Assembly (NCBI RefSeq): GCF_004684345.1
Contig: NZ_CP038469.1
Span: 1,612,001 to 1,676,000, forward strand
Length of the DNA: 64,000 bases
Direction: 5' to 3'
Origin: Citrobacter tructae
GTDB lineage: Bacteria > Pseudomonadota > Gammaproteobacteria > Enterobacterales > Enterobacteriaceae
Shown in pieces: positions 17,801 to 26,220 of the stretch. The translations under genes were made by a program, and so were the position numbers. The notes beneath the pieces are model-generated. The model worked only from the letters and a program-made list of their open reading frames with translations, was not told the origin of the DNA and did not search any database. Position 1 is the first letter of the stretch; the number at the start of each line of letters is the position of its first letter.

Positions 17801-17986
17801 GCCTTCATTTTGGGGGTTATTCCCCTGGCAATAAGCAACGGTGCGGGTTCAGGCGCACAAAATGCGGTGGGGACTGGCGTAATCGGGGGGATGCTGGCCG
17901 CGACCGTGCTGGCGATTTATTTTGTCCCGGTCTTCTTTGTTCTTGTCGAAAGCACGTTAGCCCGGTTTAAAACACCGCGCTGTTAA
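14864..17986 (+). CDS. mdtF: MdtF, RND multidrug efflux transporter
   Basis: 1040 residues, beginning MANFFIERPVFAWVLAIILM, with twelve predicted membrane helices in two halves and two large periplasmic loops, as in AcrB. The proton-relay aspartates lie in GLLVDDAIVVVENVER, and the essential lysine region is in GLSAKNAILIVEFAVE. Inner membrane proton antiporter that exports bile salts, steroids, dyes and drugs through MdtE and TolC. The sequence is nearer MdtF than AcrB (for example TGRYMVIYLVI). A terminator follows directly. Confidence 0.93.
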   Translation: MANFFIERPVFAWVLAIILMFTGGIAIMNLPIAQYPQIAPPTITINAAYPGADAKTVEDSVTQVIEQNMNGLDGLMYMSSTSDAAGNAAIILTFKSGTSPDIAQVQVQNKLQLAMPSLPQEVQQQGVSVDKSSSNILMVAGFISDNNSLSQYDIADYVASNIKDPLSRTAGVGSVQLFGSQYAMRIWLDPQKLNKYSLTPQDVISQIKIQNNQISGGQLGGMPQSADQQLNASIVVQTRLQSTDEFGKIFLKVQQDGSQVLLRDVARIELGAENYSTVARYNGKPAAGIAIKLAAGANALETSRAVKKELDRLSAWFPASMRTVYPYDTTPFIEISIQGVFQTLIEAIILVFLVMYLFLQNFRATLIPTIAVPVVILGTFSILSVAGFTINTLTMFGMVLAIGLLVDDAIVVVENVERIICEEKLSPKAAAHKAMGQLQRALVGIAVVLSAVFMPMAFMSGATGEIFRQFSITLISAMTLSVFVAMSLTPALCATLLKAAPEGDNAKTHFLFTRFNHFMEKCTQHYTDSTRKLLRCTGRYMVIYLVIGAGMIVLFLRTPTSFLPEEDQGVFMTTAQLPSGSTMVNTSKVLGEITDYYLTKEQKNVASVFTVGGFGFSGQGQNNGLAFISLKPWSERVGEENAVTAIIQRAMVALSAINNAVIYPFNLPAVAELGTASGFDMELLDNGNLGHTKMMQARNQLLALANQSSGEVAGVRPNGLEDTPMFHVNVDAKKAEAMGVSLSDINQTLSTAFGSRYVNDFLNQGRVKKVYVQADTPFRMLPGNINHWYVRNASGSMTPLSAYSTTEWTYGSPRLERYNGQPSMEILGQPVVGKSSGDAMNFMASLMNKLPAGVGYAWTGLSYQEALSTNQAPMLYAISLVVVFLALAALYESWSIPFSVMLVVPIGIVGALLATDLRGLSNDVYFQVGLLTTMGLSAKNAILIVEFAVEIMQKEGKTPLEAAVEAAKMRLRPILMTSLAFILGVIPLAISNGAGSGAQNAVGTGVIGGMLAATVLAIYFVPVFFVLVESTLARFKTPRC

Positions 17987-17993
17987 TACCTGC

Positions 17994-18021
17994 GAAAACG
18001 CATCCCACCAGATGCGTTTTC
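17994..18021. terminator. Terminator between mdtF and the convergent aminotransferase gene
   Basis: Perfect 11-base arms gaaaacgcatc and gatgcgttttc with a six-base loop, eight bases after the mdtF stop. A/T runs flank the stem on both strands, so it can work in both directions. Confidence 0.85.
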
Positions 18022-18082
18022 ATATAATGACAGCCGACTTTTTAAGTAGACCGGCAAAGCCTCATGCAGAGTAATAACGCTT

Positions 18083-19294
18083 TTATTTAAACTCGCTGAT
18101 GGGATGAACGTTATTTGCAGATTTAAATGCAATGCGTTTCATTCCCTCCAGCGCTTTTTCGAGGTATGCGCGTGGACATCCCAAGTTCAGGCGGATAAAA
18201 CCATTGCCAGCCTGACCAAAGCTATTTCCCATTGAAGGTGCAATACCAGCGACATCAACCATAATCCATTTGAGCTGTTCATCATCCAGCCCCAGTGCTT
18301 TGCAATCTATCCATAGCAGATACGTTCCCTGAGCAGGAACAATTCGAGCCCATGGAAGATATTCATCAACCTGTTTAATAAACCATTGGCGATTATCTGC
18401 CAGATACCCCAGTAACTCATCCAGCCAGGCCGCGCCATGTCGCCATGCAGCGGTGCTTGCCTCGATAGAAAGTGCATTAAAGACATCCAGTCCATGCGCA
18501 TCCAGACGACGCAAAAATTGCTCACGCAATGCCTGGGACGGAATAAGAAAGTTGGCGATGCGTAATGTCGATAAACCGAACGTTTTACTGGCAGACGTCG
18601 CAGATATCACACGCGAATGCCAGCGCTCTCCCAGATGTAAAACCGAGGTAAAGCTCTCGCCTGGCAGTAACAAATCGGCCCATATTTCATCCGACAATAC
18701 CGTGACATCATAGGCCTCACACAACAGGAGCAGTTGTTCCAATTCCTGCGCTGACCAGCAGCGGCCGGTTGGATTATGGGGATTACATAAAATCATCAAA
18801 GGTGGACGTTCAGTACGAAATAACCTTTCCAGGTGGATGAGATCCATTTTGTAACCCGTTTTGGGATCTTCATGTAACGGATTTTCCAGCAAACGTCGGC
18901 CATTGAGGGATATTATTTTGGAAAATGATCCGTAATAAGGTCCCTGAACCACCACCCCTTCCCCTGGATGACTCAGCATTTGTACCAGTAAAGATAGCCC
19001 TGGAACCACGCCTTCAATGCTACAGACCCACTCCTGCTTCAGGTCCAGTTGGTGCCGTGTCGCGAACCATGAAATGAGAGAGTCATAGTACGTTTGCGGT
19101 CGTTCACTGTAGCCGAAAATACCGTGTTCGATGCGTTGCGCTAAAGCCTGCTGCACGGCATCGGGACAGACAAAGTCAAAATCGGACACCCACATGGGCA
19201 ACAGTTCATTGCTCTCCTTACCAAAATAGCGTGCCATAAAGTCCCATTTCAGAGAGCCTGTATTGTGGCGATCGATAATCTTATTAAAATCCAT
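18083..19294 (-). CDS. MalY/PatB-family PLP-dependent C-S lyase / aminotransferase
   Basis: 403 residues, fold type I PLP enzyme. Visible family marks: DFDFVCPDAV at the N-terminus, NPHNPTGR (substrate and PLP asparagine), SDEIWADLL (PLP ring aspartate), SATSASKTFGLSTLR (Schiff-base lysine) and a late arginine in GFIRLNLGCPR. MalY/PatB enzymes split cystathionine or cysteine conjugates (beta-lyase). I prefer the second ATG at 19294 because AGGAAAGG touches the first one. It follows the NhaC-type gene by 12 bases in one operon. This resembles the E. coli malI-malXY plan, with the transporter exchanged. Confidence 0.85.
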   Translation of the reverse strand: MDFNKIIDRHNTGSLKWDFMARYFGKESNELLPMWVSDFDFVCPDAVQQALAQRIEHGIFGYSERPQTYYDSLISWFATRHQLDLKQEWVCSIEGVVPGLSLLVQMLSHPGEGVVVQGPYYGSFSKIISLNGRRLLENPLHEDPKTGYKMDLIHLERLFRTERPPLMILCNPHNPTGRCWSAQELEQLLLLCEAYDVTVLSDEIWADLLLPGESFTSVLHLGERWHSRVISATSASKTFGLSTLRIANFLIPSQALREQFLRRLDAHGLDVFNALSIEASTAAWRHGAAWLDELLGYLADNRQWFIKQVDEYLPWARIVPAQGTYLLWIDCKALGLDDEQLKWIMVDVAGIAPSMGNSFGQAGNGFIRLNLGCPRAYLEKALEGMKRIAFKSANNVHPISEFK

Positions 19295-19306
19295 GGTCAT
19301 CCTTTC

Positions 19307-20758
19307 CTATTCTGTAGCCGCAGTCGTCTTCTCTTTTCCAGGCATCGGGGATAGCCTGGCAATACCGATTCCAGTGAAACCATAAATTAAGGCAAAAAAG
19401 ATAGCTGAATAACACTGGACAGCCCAGGGCAGTAAATCCAGCGTGCTCACTCCCAACGTCGTTGCCATATATACCCCGGCAGCAGTCCACGGCAACAAGG
19501 GTTCAATAACGGTGCCAGCGTCTTCAATCGTCCTTGACAGATTTTTGGTATCCAGCCCCATGCGCCGATAGGCATCTTTGAACAGTTCAGCGGGAACCAG
19601 AAGCGCCAGTTTGCCGTCGCTGGTGGCGCCGGTAACCAGAATAGTGGTTGCGATGGTCGCAGCGATTAACTGACCGACACTGTCAATGATTGTCAGTAAG
19701 CGGTTGATAATAATGCTGAGTGCGCCAGTTAACGTTAAGGCACCGGCAAAAGAAAACGCGCAAAAAACAAGAAGGATGGTGCTCATCATTGAGAACATGC
19801 CACCACGATTCAGTAAGCGTGGAACATCCGCAATAATTCCCTCACTTCCCACAGGGAACATATTGATATTGAATCCATCAATAAACGCATCCAGGCCTTG
19901 CTTGAGACTGAGTCCCTGCAACACGACACCCAAAATCAGTGCCAGTACGCATGCACTCAGCATTAAAGGAATCACCGGTTTTTTGCGAATCGCCCCCCAC
20001 AGCACAATCACGGGCGGCAAAATCAGAATGATATTAAAGTGATATAGCGACTCCAGGGCGTTGACAATATCCGTGACGCGCTGTGGTGTGGCAACATCGC
20101 CGAGCATACTGCTATGGCCTGCAATCAGATACACCACAGCGGCCAGCAGGAAACTGGGGATGGTTGTCCACAACAAATGCTGAATGTGTTCGAACAGCGT
20201 CGTCTCCGCCACAATCGCCGCAAAGTTGGTGGAATCAGACAGCGGCGATATTTTATCGCCAAAGTAGGCGCCAGAAACCACCGCACCAGCCGCTGCCGCC
20301 AGGGGCACATCCAGACCAGAGGCTACGCCCATGAGCGCAACCCCCACCGTTCCTGCCGAGCCCCATGATGTTCCGGTACATACGGACACCACGCTGGTCA
20401 AAAAGAATGCGGCGATCAGAATGTATTCAGGACTGATTAATTTGAGTCCCCAGTACACCATGTACGGTATGGTTCCACTGAACATCCATGTGCCGATTAG
20501 CGCACCTACGCAGATCAAAATCATGATGACCGGCATCGCTTTGGCGAGTTTATCCACCACCGAACTGATAATGTCTTCCCAGGTATATCCCTGCCACCAC
20601 GCAATACCGGCGGCTACCGCGGCAGAACAGAGTAACAAGGGCTCAATACGTAACCCCATGATGCCGTAACCAACGATCAGCAGCAGTAGCATGGCGGCAA
20701 TGGGGATCACAGCTAAACCAAATGAGAGTATTTTTTTCTGATTGTGAGAGGCATTCAT
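19307..20758 (-). CDS. NhaC-family Na+/H+ (or substrate/H+) antiporter
   Basis: 483 residues, eleven to twelve hydrophobic helices, with family segments GTSWGSAGTVGVALMGVA, GAYFGDKISPLSDSTNFAA and GATSDGKLALLVPAELF. NhaC proteins exchange sodium or small organic acids for protons at the inner membrane. AGGAG lies eight bases before the ATG. The gene heads a two-gene operon with the MalY-like lyase and lies behind an operator and a CRP-like site, downstream of a LacI-type gene. The coupling with a lyase suggests transport of an amino acid-like thioether or its product, which is inference. Confidence 0.85.
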   Translation of the reverse strand: MNASHNQKKILSFGLAVIPIAAMLLLLIVGYGIMGLRIEPLLLCSAAVAAGIAWWQGYTWEDIISSVVDKLAKAMPVIMILICVGALIGTWMFSGTIPYMVYWGLKLISPEYILIAAFFLTSVVSVCTGTSWGSAGTVGVALMGVASGLDVPLAAAAGAVVSGAYFGDKISPLSDSTNFAAIVAETTLFEHIQHLLWTTIPSFLLAAVVYLIAGHSSMLGDVATPQRVTDIVNALESLYHFNIILILPPVIVLWGAIRKKPVIPLMLSACVLALILGVVLQGLSLKQGLDAFIDGFNINMFPVGSEGIIADVPRLLNRGGMFSMMSTILLVFCAFSFAGALTLTGALSIIINRLLTIIDSVGQLIAATIATTILVTGATSDGKLALLVPAELFKDAYRRMGLDTKNLSRTIEDAGTVIEPLLPWTAAGVYMATTLGVSTLDLLPWAVQCYSAIFFALIYGFTGIGIARLSPMPGKEKTTAATE

Positions 20759-20836
20759 AAATGGATCTCCTGTCTGTAGAGTCGCTCAAGAGTAGATGAA
20801 CACCCTTTACCCTGAATGTGATCGCCTATTCGTCAC

Positions 20837-20854
20837 CATGTAAGCGATTACATG
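20837..20854. promoter_or_regulatory. LacI-type operator upstream of the nhaC-like operon
   Basis: An 18-base palindrome, catgtaagcgattacatg, with 7-base arms and a four-base centre. Size and form suit a LacI/GalR-family dimer. It lies 79 bases before the NhaC-type start, between that gene and the end of the LacI-type gene, and is its probable target. Confidence 0.75.
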
Positions 20855-20865
20855 AGATGACAAAA

Positions 20866-20881
20866 TTTGAGACAGATCACA
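20866..20881. promoter_or_regulatory. Candidate CRP binding site
   Basis: tttga-gacaga-tcaca matches nine of ten positions of the CRP half-sites TGTGA-N6-TCACA. Read on the minus strand it lies just upstream of the palindromic operator, the order seen when CRP activates and a LacI-type protein represses. Confidence 0.5.
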
Positions 20882-20899
20882 GTTGATACCCTTGACGAC

Positions 20900-21910
20900 T
20901 TACTCAGAGATCTGAGGAGGGAGAGCGGAATCACGGATCACCAGTTCAGCCGTGAACTTGTTCATACCGGGCTGCGGGGTTACCCCCTTAAAAAGTTGTA
21001 TTGCCAGTTGCGAAGCGCAGCGTGCCATTCGCTCAACCGGATAGTGCATGGTTGTCAGCGCCGGGTAGAGATAACGGGCCATCACTACATCGTCAAACCC
21101 AACGATAGAGAGCTTCTGTGGGAGATTGATCCCCTGCTGATGTAGGATGCGCATGATACCGGCCGCCATTACATCGTTAAACGTTACCGCAGCGGTGAAA
21201 GGAATGTCGCAGTTAAGCAGCTGGTGCGCAGCGCGTTCCCCGCCTTCTTCATTAAAAGGTACGCTAATTACCCAGCTTTTCTCAGGCGTAATGCCGTATT
21301 CAGTCAATGCCTGACGATACCCTTCCAGTCGCTCGCGACGATCGATAATCGGTAAATCAGTGGTTACGCAGGCGATACAACGGTGTCCTTGCTCCAGCAA
21401 ATGAAGAGTGGCCGTTTTAGCCGCCTGACTGTTTTCCAACCACACGCAACGATTAGCCATCCCGGCAATATAGCGGTTCACGACTACCATGGCAGGGAAA
21501 TGGGCGGCGTAACGCAACAGTTCCTTTTCTGACAATCTACTGGCATGAACTACAATAGCCTCACAGCCTTGATTGATCAGAAAATCAAGCCCGGATTTCT
21601 CCATTCCTTCATCGTGGCCACCGCTGCAAACCATTAGGCGAAATTGCTCTTTGCGTGAGACCTCTTCCACACCGCGCGCAAGACGAGCAAAAAAGGGATC
21701 GGCAAGATTACCCGTCAATAATCCGAGCATGTCACCACTACGTTTCGCGAGCGCAATGGCTGCGGCATTACGATGATAATTAAGTTCGCGCATGGCCCTT
21801 TCAACACGTTCACGCGTCACTGGTTCAACCCATGCGGTTTGATTGATAACACGCGAAACGGTTGCTGTTGAGACTTTCGCCAGCAATGCAACATCCTTTA
21901 TTGTCGCCAT
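20900..21910 (-). CDS. LacI/GalR-family transcriptional regulator
   Basis: 336 residues. The N-terminal helix-turn-helix MATIKDVALLAKVSTATVSR is followed by the hinge (NYHRNAAAIALAKR) and a periplasmic-binding-protein-like ligand domain (MLGLLTGNLADPFFARLARG, and the late SIVGFDDVVMARYLYPALTT). It is codirectional with the nhaC and malY-like genes, with the operator palindrome between. It most likely represses them until an unknown ligand binds. Confidence 0.9.
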   Translation of the reverse strand: MATIKDVALLAKVSTATVSRVINQTAWVEPVTRERVERAMRELNYHRNAAAIALAKRSGDMLGLLTGNLADPFFARLARGVEEVSRKEQFRLMVCSGGHDEGMEKSGLDFLINQGCEAIVVHASRLSEKELLRYAAHFPAMVVVNRYIAGMANRCVWLENSQAAKTATLHLLEQGHRCIACVTTDLPIIDRRERLEGYRQALTEYGITPEKSWVISVPFNEEGGERAAHQLLNCDIPFTAAVTFNDVMAAGIMRILHQQGINLPQKLSIVGFDDVVMARYLYPALTTMHYPVERMARCASQLAIQLFKGVTPQPGMNKFTAELVIRDSALPPQISE

Positions 21911-22125
21911 TTCAGTTCCTTATATTTTTATATTATTCATTTCACTATTGAAATTATTATTTGTAGAAACCAGTCGCCGATTCCACCGTTTAATATAACA
22001 AAAAATCGAATTGATTCTAGCATTAATTAAAGAAATGAGCATTCCATTTTATTATTAATATGCGTTTAACTTATGTCATTTTTATTCTGAAGCTGAGTGA
22101 AAAATGCCCCAACTTCAGAATATTT

Positions 22126-22962
22126 TCAGGCTTGGATAAATTGCAACAGATCGTTATTAATTACCTCGGCGTGCGTGGTATGCATCCCGTGCGGATAGCC
22201 TGGGTAAATTTTCAGAGTGCTGTTAACGAGCAATTTATCCTGTAAAAGCGCTGCATTTTTATAAGGGACAACCTGATCATCATCACCTTGCATGATTAAA
22301 ACGGGCAACGTAATGGCTTTCAAATCATCGGTCTGGTCAGTTTCAGAAAAGGCTTTAATCCCTTCATAGTGCGCTTTTGCACTCCCCATCATCCCCTGCC
22401 GCCACCAGTTTTGAAGGGTTCCATTTGATATCTCAGCCCCTTCCCGATTGAATCCGTAAAATGGTCCGGTTGCTACATCAAGATAAAACTGCGCGCGATT
22501 TGCGGCAAGAGCCTGACGGAATCCATCGAAAACACCGAGCGGTGTCCCCCCCGGATTATTGTCAGTCTTCACCATTAGCGGTGGTACTGCGCTGATAAGC
22601 ACGGCTTTCGCCACACGACCTTGCGGTTGCCCGTATTGGGCGACATATCTTGCCACCTGCCCCCCTCCTGTGGAGTGGCCAACATGCACGGCGTTATGCA
22701 GATCCAGATGTTCCACAACGGCAGAAACATCTGCCGCATAGTGGTCCATATCATGACCTTCGCTAACCTGGTCTGAACGTCCATGTCCACGACGATCAAT
22801 GGCAATAACACGATAACCTTGATTAAGGAAGAATAACATCTGGTTATCCCAGTCATCCGCACTCAGCGGCCAGCCATGATGAAATACGATAGGTTGAGCG
22901 TCTTTCGCCCCCCAGTCTTTATAAAAAATGTTCACACCATCTTTCGTTTTTACAAATGACAT
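22126..22962 (-). CDS. Alpha/beta hydrolase (non-heme chloroperoxidase/esterase type)
   Basis: 278 residues from MSFVKTKDGVNIFYKDWG. It has the oxyanion segment FHHGWPLSADDW, the nucleophile elbow VGHSTGGGQVARY (Ser), the acidic residue in MQGDDDQVV and the catalytic His in YPHGMHTTH. This is the cofactor-free haloperoxidase/aryl esterase group. The reading frame extends 28 codons upstream, but GAGGG and the family's usual N-terminus favour the start at 22962. It stands alone with AT-rich flanks on both sides; the substrate is unknown. Confidence 0.87.
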   Translation of the reverse strand: MSFVKTKDGVNIFYKDWGAKDAQPIVFHHGWPLSADDWDNQMLFFLNQGYRVIAIDRRGHGRSDQVSEGHDMDHYAADVSAVVEHLDLHNAVHVGHSTGGGQVARYVAQYGQPQGRVAKAVLISAVPPLMVKTDNNPGGTPLGVFDGFRQALAANRAQFYLDVATGPFYGFNREGAEISNGTLQNWWRQGMMGSAKAHYEGIKAFSETDQTDDLKAITLPVLIMQGDDDQVVPYKNAALLQDKLLVNSTLKIYPGYPHGMHTTHAEVINNDLLQFIQA

Positions 22963-23816
22963 AGTTGTATTTCCCTCGAGAGGATATTTCAGCCAAAAGA
23001 TCATTGATACCGCGTTGATCGCGCAACATCTTACAAACATGGGCAAACCAACACGAATGAACCTGCGTAAGGCTTAGTGAGTATAGTTGCAAAAATTAGA
23101 AATCTTTTAATTTTGGTTTTACTGGATATATAACGTATGAACTTAATAACTCTTTAAATACATAGCGTTAAAGTTGTATAGAAGCACAAGCCGTCCGACG
23201 TATCGTCATCAATACCCTAAAAATTATGTCATTGACGATGGCCTATCCTTCATTATTCAGAATGGTTATCCCCTGGATACTCCGAACTTTCCGGTTTACG
23301 TCGCGGTATGGTCAGTACCTGTGCATTCATACTTTGCCACGACGATTTCATCGTTCTGCCTACCAGAAGTTTAGTCTCTCACTCATGGTCTCTACCAAAG
23401 GCACAGGCATGTAAACCGTGGTTATCGGGTTGCTATACGGTTAAGTCAAAAGAGCATATCTGCAGCCCGACTGAACTCTATGCTAACTTTGGAATAATAG
23501 TATTAATTGTTTTGTATTTTTAAATTGTTTATCATTTTTGCACTTATGGTTATCTTTATGGACTGCGATTGATAATCTTTATCAAAATAAAATATATGCA
23601 ATGTCATGATAGTTATAATTAATAAAATAATTTAATCAACTTAACATGTTAGAGACATCTCGCGAAATCGCTACATTACCTGATATAAATCACTAAATAA
23701 CTTGGTATATACCAGAATTAAATCTCTTTATTTTATAATCTTTATGGTTTTAGTGATTGTTTTTTTAACATTCTAAAACACTTATATTTTGTATTACTAT
23801 ATGAGAGACTTGTTAG
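22963..23816. other. AT-rich gap without a convincing gene
   Basis: About 850 bases. The part from 23170 to 23480 has more balanced composition and short open frames on the plus strand, for example one reading FPVYVAVWSVPVHSYF, vaguely like a LysR C-terminus; they are too broken to call. The remainder is AT-rich, with no RNA gene or repeat visible. Confidence 0.4.
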
Positions 23817-23846
23817 GTGAACGTTGATAGCGATGAGAACATTAAT

Positions 23847-24143
23847 ATGATTGAAAAACATGATTTTGAATATATGAAAAACATTGACTTTAATTCTGTT
23901 TTATATTTTTCGGCAGTAATGAATTATAAAACAATATTTAATGCCAGCGTAGTTTTGAATTGTTCCGCTCCAACGGTAAGTATTATGTTGAAACGCTTTT
24001 GCTCTTACTTTCCAGTTCCACTTTTTGAGAGAGAGGGGCGTTGTTTAACTCCAACAAAATATGCTATGGAGTTGGATGAAATGATCGGCGATACCTTCTT
24101 AAAATTTTCCATTGCTATGCGCGAAGATTATCGAAAAGTATAA
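23847..24143 (+). CDS. Orphan LysR-type DNA-binding domain (truncated regulator)
   Basis: 98 residues from MIEKHDFEYMKNIDFNSVLY; a GTG start at 23817 would add ten residues. The body is a LysR N-terminal winged helix (VLYFSAVMNYKTIFNASVVL, then SAPTVSIMLKRF and FEREGRCLTPTKYAMEL) and ends right after the linker helix. The effector domain of about 200 residues is absent. The coding sequence is very AT-rich. It may be the 5' remnant of a regulator or a stand-alone DNA-binding protein that could interfere with others. A broken LysR effector domain lies just downstream on the opposite strand. Confidence 0.6.
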   Translation: MIEKHDFEYMKNIDFNSVLYFSAVMNYKTIFNASVVLNCSAPTVSIMLKRFCSYFPVPLFEREGRCLTPTKYAMELDEMIGDTFLKFSIAMREDYRKV

Positions 24144-24201
24144 ATATATCAAATGATATTTGGTCTTCATAACAGTCTGTCTTTAATATTTATACAGAAT
24201 A

Positions 24202-24640
24202 TTATTTATTGGGTCGCCATCCCTCAGTCATTAGCTCAATGATATAATCCAGCGATCGTTGCACACAGAGCGGCAGGTTCTTTCGGTTTCTATAAATAAT
24301 ATCACAATTAATAGCAGTATAGATATTGTCAAATCTTAATTACTCACTAACAGTGACTATTTCTATTTCTGCCGCTTCCACATGAATAAATTCCAATACA
24401 TTGTTATAGCTATAATCAGTCATCGAACTTAATAAAATAAAGGGATATTGGGCTAATTCTTATGGTGTGGTAAAAGGATGTCTTTTACTGAATTCTGGGG
24501 TTGCAAACACATCCATCCGAACCCGCTTTACTTTTCGGGCAGTCAGATTCTGGTTATGAAGTGGAAAATAGGAAATAAGCATGTCACATGAGTTGTTAAA
24601 ACTCACACCTTTAAAGTAGTCTGATTTTCAAATTTTTCAT
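24202..24640 (-). pseudogene. Decayed LysR-type effector domain
   Basis: Read on the minus strand, one frame gives CDMLISYFPLHNQNLTARKV, then KRVRMDVFATPEFSKRHPFT, a TAA, then FILLSSMTDYSYNNVLEFIH, a second TAA, and a natural end CVQRSLDYIIELMTEGW..NK. This is the second half of a LysR regulator with two in-frame stops. Before CDMLISY the similarity moves to another frame (FENQTTLKV), so a frameshift is also present. No start or DNA-binding half is on this strand. It lies just downstream of the YibH-like gene. Confidence 0.7.
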
Positions 24641-24736
24641 TATTTCTGTTCTGTAGACATTTAAGTATCTTACTCCAGTGTTGATGATCTATAGCCAGAA
24701 ATAATCACCTGGAATCAAAAAAAACATGATAACAGT

Positions 24737-25873
24737 TTAATGATCCAGATAGAGGTAATGCATCCAACTGGTCATCCGCAATAAAACTTTACGCATAATA
24801 GCCACATGAGAAAAATGTTCTGAATAGATGGCAACTTGCGCGTAGATACCATCCGGTAAATCATCAAAATTTTCATCAGGGGTCAGATCAATAAGGGCGA
24901 TGACACCATCACTATCGGGTGTAGTGGTTAATGATTGCAGTGTTCCTTGAGCCTGATACGAACCGCCTGGAATTACCGGAAGAACGCTAGCCAGCGTTCC
25001 TGTAAAAACCTTTCCTGGCAAGGCGTTGAAAACAATCTCTGCTTCGTCGCCACGTTTTAAACGTAACAAGGAGTTCTGGCGAAACTGCGCTACAATTTGT
25101 CGCTTTTGTTTGGGTATAAATACCATTACTGGCCGTAGCGGCAGCGCAGCAGCAAAAGTACCTGGGCGGATCAATACTTGAGTGGCGTAGCCATCACTGG
25201 GGGCACGGACCACGGTTTGTTGCAAATTATATTTTGCTTCAGCGAGTTGAGCCCGCAGACTGGCAACTTGTGATTGTTCTCCATTGAGGAGGCTATTAAT
25301 CTGGCTTTTAATTTGGGCTTGCTCCGCGACGGATGACTTTACTGCCGCATCTTGAGCGAGGTAGCTTTGTCGGGCATGGTCGATATCACTTTCTGAAAAC
25401 GGGTTCACCTTTGCCTTACTACCCTGCAAATAGCGTTGGTAATCTTTGTATACACGGTCACGCTGCGCAGTCGCTGTCGATGTATTGGCGATAGCTTCAT
25501 CCAATTGTGACTGCAGCGCATCAGCATTATGGATAGCCGTAACAAGATCGGCCTCAAGTCTCTCAACACGTGCCTGGTACCGTGTAGGCTCCAGTTCAAA
25601 AAGTATTTCCCCTTTTTTAATGAGCTCGTTTGGTTTATCCATGATAGTACGAACAATACCTGTCACTTGTGGTGTAATAGGTATGGAAATTACTGCTTTT
25701 TGCGCCTTAAATGTATAAGGGTGGTTATAATTCATTAATAGAATCAGAGTGCCAACCAGAAATATTCCGCCCAGTGCTGCTGTTGGAACACTCCATTTAT
25801 TAATAGGAATTCTGAATATTTTAAAAACTAACCAGGCAAGGGCTACGTAAGTCAGAATAATTAATAAATCCAC
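24737..25873 (-). CDS. YibH/YiaV-like HlyD-family membrane fusion protein
   Basis: 378 residues, the same length as E. coli YibH and YiaV. Two N-terminal hydrophobic helices are followed by a biotinyl-lipoyl segment (SIPITPQVTGIVRTIMDKPN), a long coiled coil (about residues 95-215), and the second lipoyl half (VVRAPSDGYATQVLIRPGTF). EmrA-like adaptors of this kind work with an exporter in the inner membrane, but none is next to it. It lies two bases after the DUF3302 gene, the same pairing as yibI-yibH and yiaW-yiaV. Confidence 0.85.
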   Translation of the reverse strand: MDLLIILTYVALAWLVFKIFRIPINKWSVPTAALGGIFLVGTLILLMNYNHPYTFKAQKAVISIPITPQVTGIVRTIMDKPNELIKKGEILFELEPTRYQARVERLEADLVTAIHNADALQSQLDEAIANTSTATAQRDRVYKDYQRYLQGSKAKVNPFSESDIDHARQSYLAQDAAVKSSVAEQAQIKSQINSLLNGEQSQVASLRAQLAEAKYNLQQTVVRAPSDGYATQVLIRPGTFAAALPLRPVMVFIPKQKRQIVAQFRQNSLLRLKRGDEAEIVFNALPGKVFTGTLASVLPVIPGGSYQAQGTLQSLTTTPDSDGVIALIDLTPDENFDDLPDGIYAQVAIYSEHFSHVAIMRKVLLRMTSWMHYLYLDH

Positions 25874-25875
25874 AA

Positions 25876-26220
25876 TTAGTCACCATAATTATTATTAGAG
25901 TCAGCATCTTTTTTATGCTTTTTCAATTGTCGCTCAAGCTCAGCAACACGTAGATATAAAGCCTCATCACGCGGTTGTTGAGTAGTCTGCATTCCCCATC
26001 CACGATCGGGACGATACAACGTGGCCCAAATCCATAGAAACGGCCACAAAACATGTAAAGTGAACAAGCTTACCCACCCTGCGACATGTATAGCATCAGC
26101 ATGTGGATGATGACGCTTTTTGGCGATTTCATAAGAAATGTCATGGATGATGATGACACCGTAAAAAAATATCAGGAATACCAGAATTAAAACACCAAGT
26201 GCAAAATAATTAAGGAACAT
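25876..26220 (-). CDS. YibI/YiaW-like DUF3302 inner membrane protein
   Basis: 114 residues from MFLNYFALGVLILVFLIFFY: a first membrane helix, a histidine-rich turn (KKRHHPHADAIHVAGWV), a second helix (FTLHVLWPFLWIWATLY) and a basic coiled-coil tail. AAAGGGG lies upstream of the ATG at 26218-26220. DUF3302 proteins always accompany the YibH type, and the two genes are two bases apart. Function unknown; the pair may form a small export or envelope-stress complex. Confidence 0.85.
   Translation of the reverse strand: MFLNYFALGVLILVFLIFFYGVIIIHDISYEIAKKRHHPHADAIHVAGWVSLFTLHVLWPFLWIWATLYRPDRGWGMQTTQQPRDEALYLRVAELERQLKKHKKDADSNNNYGD

Noticed and set aside
23174..23523. Overlapping short frames in the gap after the alpha/beta hydrolase
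   Set aside because: All three frames are similarly open over a short, more GC-rich stretch; no start signals and no family could be recognised with confidence.
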